Source: Comamonadaceae bacterium
GTDB taxonomy: Bacteria > Pseudomonadota > Gammaproteobacteria > Burkholderiales > Burkholderiaceae_C
Direction: 5' to 3'
DNA length: 36,553 nt
Assembly: GCA_003599455.1 (NCBI GenBank)
Contig: QZKF01000034.1
Location: forward strand, 1-36,553
The notes beneath the pieces are model-generated. The model made no database searches, was not told where the DNA came from, and saw nothing but the letters and a program-made list of their open reading frames with translations. The position numbers and the translations under genes were made by a program. Shown here piece after piece: positions 32,626-36,553 of this stretch; position 1 is the stretch's first letter, and the number at the start of each line of letters is the position of its first letter.

Positions 32626-33423
32626 ATGATCCTGATGGCGATCCTGATCGGAACCGTGGCCGCGGGCGTGGGCAGCGTGTGGCTGGCCGCCTTTCTGGGC
32701 TTTGCCATGCTGGCGCGCTACACCCAGCACATGCTGAGCCTGGCGGCCGGTGCGCTGATGGCCACCGCCTTCATGCACCTCTTGCCCGAGGCGTTCGAGA
32801 GCGAGGCCGGCGCGCACGAGCTGTTCGCCTGGCTGCTGGTCGGTCTGGTGTTCTTCTTCCTGCTCGACAAGGCCGAGCTGTGGCACCACGGGCACGAGCA
32901 CCACCAGGGCGAGGGCCACGAAGGGCACGACGGTCACGGCCACGCCGAGCACCACCACCACCACCACGCCGAGCCGCGCTCGGGCGGCTGGACGGTGCTG
33001 GCCGGCGACAGCGTGCACGCGTTTGGCGACGGCATCCTGATCGCCTCGGCCTTCATGGCCGACATGCGCCTGGGCGTGATCACCGCGCTGGCGGTGCTGG
33101 CCCACGAGGTGCCGCACCACATGGGCGACCTGGTGGTGCTGCGCCACACCTCGGGCACCTCGCGCGCGGCGCTGGTCAAGGTGTCGCTGGCGGGCACGGT
33201 CACCGCGCTGGGCGGTGTGGTGGGCTATTTCCTGCTCACGCAGTTGCAGGACTACCTGCCGTACTTCCTGGTGGTCGCCTCCAGCAGCTTCATCTACGTG
33301 GCGCTGGCCGATCTGATTCCCCAGCTGCAGAAACGCCTCGGGCTGCAGGCCACGGTGGCGCAGATCGCCTGGCTGCTGGCGGGCATCGGGCTGGTGACGG
33401 TGGTGAGCGGCCTGGCGCACTGA
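32626..33423 (+). CDS. ZIP-family divalent metal transporter
   Basis: A 265-residue inner-membrane protein with about seven to eight hydrophobic segments. The metal path motifs of the ZIP family are present: HAFGDG (from His131; usually HNFxDG) in the fourth segment and HEVPHHMGD (from His160) in the fifth. The loop at residues 87-115 is strongly His-rich, including a run of six His, and probably gathers Zn(II) or a similar ion. Import of zinc or iron is the usual function. The ATG at 32626 lacks a good ribosome site but begins the first hydrophobic segment. It lies after the hydrolase terminator, so it has its own short promoter region. Confidence 0.9.
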   Translation: MILMAILIGTVAAGVGSVWLAAFLGFAMLARYTQHMLSLAAGALMATAFMHLLPEAFESEAGAHELFAWLLVGLVFFFLLDKAELWHHGHEHHQGEGHEGHDGHGHAEHHHHHHAEPRSGGWTVLAGDSVHAFGDGILIASAFMADMRLGVITALAVLAHEVPHHMGDLVVLRHTSGTSRAALVKVSLAGTVTALGGVVGYFLLTQLQDYLPYFLVVASSSFIYVALADLIPQLQKRLGLQATVAQIAWLLAGIGLVTVVSGLAH

Positions 33424-33469
33424 GGGAAAGGAGCGCCCCATCCGGGGCACCCGGGGAACCGGCTTGGCC

Positions 33470-33525
33470 GGGCCTCAGGGGGCGCCCCCCTCGAGGGGGG
33501 ACGAGCGAAGCGCGGCAGGGGGTGT
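33470..33525. repeat. GC-rich palindromic element overlapping the kinase 3' end
   Basis: Two overlapping perfect palindromes, GGGGGCGCCCCC (33478-33489) and CCCCCCTCGAGGGGGG (33485-33500), are followed by GACGAGCGAAGCGCGGCAGG. From memory, elements of this form recur between genes in Comamonadaceae chromosomes and may act as terminators or REP-like sequences. Only one copy is in the window, so dispersion is not shown here. It encodes the last residues of the sensor kinase. Confidence 0.55.
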
Positions 33526-36084
33526 TGCCGATGCGCCGAACGAGAAGCAGAAGCGCGCGCCCTCACCGGGCCGCCCCTCGCCGGTGATCTGCCCGCCGTG
33601 GCGCTCGATGATGCGGCGCACGGTGGCCAGGCCGATGCCGGTGCCCTCGAACTCGCTGGGCATGTGCAGCCGCTGGAACGGCTTGAAGAGCTTGTCGGCG
33701 TAGGCCATGTCGAAGCCCACGCCGTTGTCGCGCACGTAGAACAGCGCGGGCTCGGCGCCCACCGGCGGCAGGCTGCCCCACTCGATCCGGGCGACCGGCC
33801 GCGTGCGGCTGTACTTGAGCGCGTTGGCGAACAGGTTTTCCAGCACGATGCGCGCCAGGTGCGGGTCGCAGTGGGCCTGCAGGCCGGGCGCGATCTGCAG
33901 CTCGATCTCGCGATCGGGCTGCCTGAGCCTTTCCTGCGCCAGGATGCCCGAGGCCATCGCGCTGAGGTCCACCATCTGGCGCTCCAGCACGCCCTGGCTC
34001 ACGCGCGCCAGCGCCAGCAGGTCGTCGATCAGCGCACCCATGCGCCGCGACGAGCTGAGCACGCGGTCGAGCAGCTGGCGCTCGTCGGCGCTCAGGCGCG
34101 GGCCCACCTCTTCGTCGAGCAGGCGGGTGAAGCCGTCGATGGCGCGCAGCGGCGACTTCAGGTCGTGCGAGACCGAGTAGGCGAACGAGTCGAGCTCGGC
34201 GTTGAGCTTCTGCAGGTCGGCGGTGCGCTCGCGCACGCGCAGCTCCAGCGTTTCATTGAGGCGCTGGATCTCGCGGTCGTGGCGCAGGCGCACCAGTTCG
34301 CCGGTGGCGCGGCTGGCGAAGATGGAGACCAACGCCTGCGTGTCGGGCCGCAGCTGGATCGGCTCGCGCCACAGCGAGAAGATCACGCCGATGGGCGTTC
34401 CGTCGGCGTCGCGCAGGGCCTTGCCGAGGTAGGCCTGGCAACCCGACTCGATCAGGCTGGTGGCCAGCGGGTAGTGCCGGGGGAGGTCGCTCGCGCAGAT
34501 CAGCATGTCCTGCTGCAGCAGGGTCTGGCCGCAGGGCGTGTTCTCGGTGGGGAAGCTGAAGTTGGGCAGGGACTGGCCGTTCTGCCGGATCGCGAGCGTG
34601 CGCACGCGCCCGTCGGCGCGGCACTCGCCGATGACCACCATGTCCGCGCCGATGGCCTCGCAGAGGTGGCGCGTGAGCGCGCCGAAGAAAGCCTCGCCGG
34701 TCTCGGCCGCCACGCCCCGGGCCACGCTGAGCAGCAGGGCCTCGCGCTGCTTCTCGTCGCTGATGTTGACGGTGCACGAGAGGATGCAGGGCTCGCCGTC
34801 GAACTCCACCAGCTCGGCCCACAGGCGCGTGTCCACGAGGTGACCGTCCTTGTGGCGCATGCGGGTCTCGTAGCCGTCGACGCGGCCGTCGCGCATCAGC
34901 TGCGCCACGAAGGCCTCGCGGTCGCGCGACGTGAGCCAGGCACCGATCTCGATCGAGGTCTTGCCCTTGAGTTCCTCGGGGGCGAGGCCCTGCGCGCGGT
35001 CCTCGGCCCGATTGACCTCGACGAAGGATCCGTCGGCCAGCCGGGTGATGGTCATGTTCAGCGGGCTGAAGTTGAACGCCTTGGCGAAGCGCTCCTCGGA
35101 GCGCCGCAGCCGTTCCATGACCTCGTTCTGCGCGCTCACGTCGCTGATGGTGGTCATGATCAGCTTGTCTTCGGGGTCGTCGCCCATCTCGCTGGAGATC
35201 AGCGCGTCGAAGGTGCTGCCGTCGGCCCGCAGCCCGCGCACCGGGTACTGCTCGGCGCGCCGCGCCGCGAAGAGGTAGGCCATGTAGGTTTTGCGCGCCT
35301 CGGCGTCGGCCCACAGGAAGTCGTCCTGGCGGCCCAGCGCCTGCGCACGCGTGTAGCCGTAGCAGCGCTCGAAGGCCGGGTTCACGTCCAGGATCATCCC
35401 GGAGCGGGCCGACTGCGCCACCATCGGGCTGGGGCTGGTGTGGAAGATGCGGGCGAAGCGCTCGAGGCTGCGGTCGCGCTCCTGCTCGGTCTTCTTGCGC
35501 AGCTCGAGTTCTTCCGACTGGCGCAGGAACGAGTCGCGCAACTGGCGCCGGCTGTAGTAGGCCATGACGGCCACCACCACCAGCGTGGCGGAGTGGGTGA
35601 TCCACACGCGCAGGCCGACCTCGAAGTAGGGCGTGGCGCTGAGCCAGCCGTTGACCTCCGCCAGCGTGAGCACGCCCAGCGCGCCGACGCTGGCGGCCAC
35701 CGTGAGGATGAGGGCCGTGCGCCCCAGGAAAGTGCCGGCCCCGGCGACCGCGGCCACGAACAGGAAGCCAACCGCGGTGCGCACAGAGCCGTAGGTGAGC
35801 ACCGAATTGACGGCGATCACGAGCGTGCCGAACACGATCAGGTGGGCCACGTACTGTGCCCGGCCGGTGCTCACCAGCCAGTAGGCCACGCCGGCCACCA
35901 CCATCAGGCCGCCCGCGTTCCACGCCTCATGCCGGCCGGGGCTGGCCACGATCAGGTCGAGCACCAGCACGAGCAGCGCGGCCAGGCCGATCACCAGCGA
36001 CAGCAGCTTGAGCACGCGCGTGCGCGGGGCGCCCACCAGCACGGGCACCGGCGCGGGCTCCTGGTGCTGTGACGGGGATGGCAT
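33475..36084 (-). CDS. Membrane-bound PAS/GAF sensor histidine kinase
   Basis: An 869-residue hybrid-layout kinase from ATG 36084; a GTG at 36150 with a GGAG site would overlap the upstream gene by 40 bases. Five or six hydrophobic segments fill about residues 25-190. Two PAS domains follow (about 225-345 and 350-470; for example FHTSPSPMVAQSARSGMILD and FNFSPLNMTITRLADGSFVE), then a GAF domain (about 475-620, with PCGQTLLQQDMLICASDLP). The H-box SHDLKSPLRAIDGF holds phosphorylated His640, and the HATPase domain has ENLFANALKYS, DNGVGFD and GTGIGLA. It resembles phytochrome-type kinases without a bilin cysteine context. No response-regulator gene is adjacent. Its C-terminal tail is encoded by a palindromic repeat. 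Confidence 0.9.
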   Translation of the reverse strand: MPSPSQHQEPAPVPVLVGAPRTRVLKLLSLVIGLAALLVLVLDLIVASPGRHEAWNAGGLMVVAGVAYWLVSTGRAQYVAHLIVFGTLVIAVNSVLTYGSVRTAVGFLFVAAVAGAGTFLGRTALILTVAASVGALGVLTLAEVNGWLSATPYFEVGLRVWITHSATLVVVAVMAYYSRRQLRDSFLRQSEELELRKKTEQERDRSLERFARIFHTSPSPMVAQSARSGMILDVNPAFERCYGYTRAQALGRQDDFLWADAEARKTYMAYLFAARRAEQYPVRGLRADGSTFDALISSEMGDDPEDKLIMTTISDVSAQNEVMERLRRSEERFAKAFNFSPLNMTITRLADGSFVEVNRAEDRAQGLAPEELKGKTSIEIGAWLTSRDREAFVAQLMRDGRVDGYETRMRHKDGHLVDTRLWAELVEFDGEPCILSCTVNISDEKQREALLLSVARGVAAETGEAFFGALTRHLCEAIGADMVVIGECRADGRVRTLAIRQNGQSLPNFSFPTENTPCGQTLLQQDMLICASDLPRHYPLATSLIESGCQAYLGKALRDADGTPIGVIFSLWREPIQLRPDTQALVSIFASRATGELVRLRHDREIQRLNETLELRVRERTADLQKLNAELDSFAYSVSHDLKSPLRAIDGFTRLLDEEVGPRLSADERQLLDRVLSSSRRMGALIDDLLALARVSQGVLERQMVDLSAMASGILAQERLRQPDREIELQIAPGLQAHCDPHLARIVLENLFANALKYSRTRPVARIEWGSLPPVGAEPALFYVRDNGVGFDMAYADKLFKPFQRLHMPSEFEGTGIGLATVRRIIERHGGQITGEGRPGEGARFCFSFGASATPPAALRSSPLEGGAP

Positions 36085-36110
36085 GGCGGTGTCGTGCGGA
36101 GGTGAGATGC

Positions 36111-36553
36111 TCAACCCTGCGCGGTGGGCAGGCCCGGGGTGTTGCACCACTCGCTCCAGCTGCCCGGGTAGAGCCGCGTGCGGCCCAGGCCGGCAATCTC
36201 CATGGCGAGCAGGTTGGGGATGGCGCTCACGCCGCTGCCGCAGTGGTGGACCACGCCCGCCGCGTCATGGCCCGCGAGCAGGCGCGCGAACTCGGCGCGC
36301 AACTGGTCCGCGGGCTTGAAGCGGCCGTCGGGCGTGACGTTTTCGGTGAAGGGCCGGTTGAGCGCGCCGGGGATGTGGCCGGCCACCGGGTCCAGCGGCT
36401 CGCTCTCGCCGCGAAAGCGGGCGGCCGCGCGCGCGTCGACCAGGGTGAGGCCCGGGCGCCCGAGCGCGCCCGCGATCTCGTCGCGGGTGGCGGTGCCGAC
36501 CAGCGGCGGCTTGAGCGCAAACGTGGCGGGGTCGGGCAGGGCACCCGGGCCCG
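36111..36553 (-). CDS. sseA: 3-mercaptopyruvate sulfurtransferase, C-terminal part
   Basis: The 5' end lies beyond the right edge; about 147 residues are visible. This is the second rhodanese domain: DARAAARFRGESEPLDPVAGHIPGA, then the active-site loop HHCGSGVSA, whose CGSGV form is that of mercaptopyruvate sulfurtransferases rather than thiosulfate sulfurtransferases. It ends with LYPGSWSEWCNTPG, the usual C-terminal signature. The enzyme transfers sulfur from 3-mercaptopyruvate to thiols or cyanide. It runs in the same direction as the sensor kinase and ends 26 bases before that gene's ATG. Confidence 0.9.
   Translation of the reverse strand, partial: GPGALPDPATFALKPPLVGTATRDEIAGALGRPGLTLVDARAAARFRGESEPLDPVAGHIPGALNRPFTENVTPDGRFKPADQLRAEFARLLAGHDAAGVVHHCGSGVSAIPNLLAMEIAGLGRTRLYPGSWSEWCNTPGLPTAQG

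Noticed and set aside
1..36553. CRISPR arrays, tRNA genes, insertion sequences or integrase genes bordering the arsenic island
   Set aside because: No regularly spaced repeats, no tRNA-like cloverleaf sequence and no transposase or integrase motifs were noticed on reading; horizontal transfer of the island therefore cannot be argued from mobile elements.

Overview
The window is GC-rich, densely coded and runs without a gap above 300 bases. It looks like the chromosome of a betaproteobacterium of the order Burkholderiales, most probably Comamonadaceae (Hydrogenophaga-like). This rests on the DUF2782-thrB-BPSS1780 block divergent from polA, the codon bias, and a GC-rich dispersed palindrome near 33.5 kb; it was not checked by any search. 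No transposase, integrase, tRNA, rRNA or CRISPR array was seen.

Region 1 (1-2274): the end of a vanadium-haloperoxidase/PAP2-type protein, overlapped or closely followed by a two-dinucleotide-fold flavoprotein. Region 2 (2312-9807): a complete arsenite-oxidation locus. aioX-aioS-aioR (periplasmic As(III) sensor, histidine kinase, sigma-54 activator) read leftward with overlapping start and stop codons. They are divergent from aioB-aioA (Tat-exported Rieske subunit and molybdopterin subunit) and a nitroreductase-like gene. A textbook sigma-54 promoter and a GTTAC/GTAAC enhancer palindrome lie between them. Region 3 (9958-17337): an arsenic-resistance island. arsA and a DUF302 gene read leftward. 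GAPDH-arsJ-arsR-arsC-acr3-arsH read rightward. A TTCAA-N6-TTGAA operator lies in the divergent promoter, and an intrinsic-terminator-like hairpin lies between arsC and acr3.

Region 4 (17339-24302): a less understood block that I regard as the most interesting part. It holds a phosphatidylserine decarboxylase, a membrane-anchored class III aminotransferase, a His-rich membrane protein (Mpo1-like at low confidence), a GT4 glycosyltransferase and a Tat-exported PhoX phosphatase. The short region between the membrane protein and the glycosyltransferase carries two back-to-back Pho-box-like sequences; weaker ones precede phoX and the aminotransferase. I infer a phosphate-starvation (PhoB) controlled phosphorus-scavenging and membrane-lipid-remodelling island next to the arsenic island. 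This makes physiological sense because arsenate competes with phosphate.

Region 5 (24441-36553): mostly housekeeping. It holds a secreted TPR protein, a GNAT-like acetyltransferase, the leftward operon DUF2782-thrB-BPSS1780-FecR-like, polA, an exported dienelactone-hydrolase-like protein, a ZIP metal transporter, a PAS/GAF sensor kinase, and the C-terminal part of a 3-mercaptopyruvate sulfurtransferase running off the right edge.

How the arsenic genes fit together (established knowledge plus inference): periplasmic AioBA turns As(III) into As(V). As(V) that enters through phosphate transporters can be reduced by ArsC and extruded as As(III) by Acr3 (possibly driven by ArsA). Alternatively GAPDH can convert it to 1-arseno-3-phosphoglycerate for export by ArsJ. 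ArsH handles organoarsenicals. PhoX and the inferred lipid-remodelling genes would lower the phosphate demand that makes arsenate uptake unavoidable.
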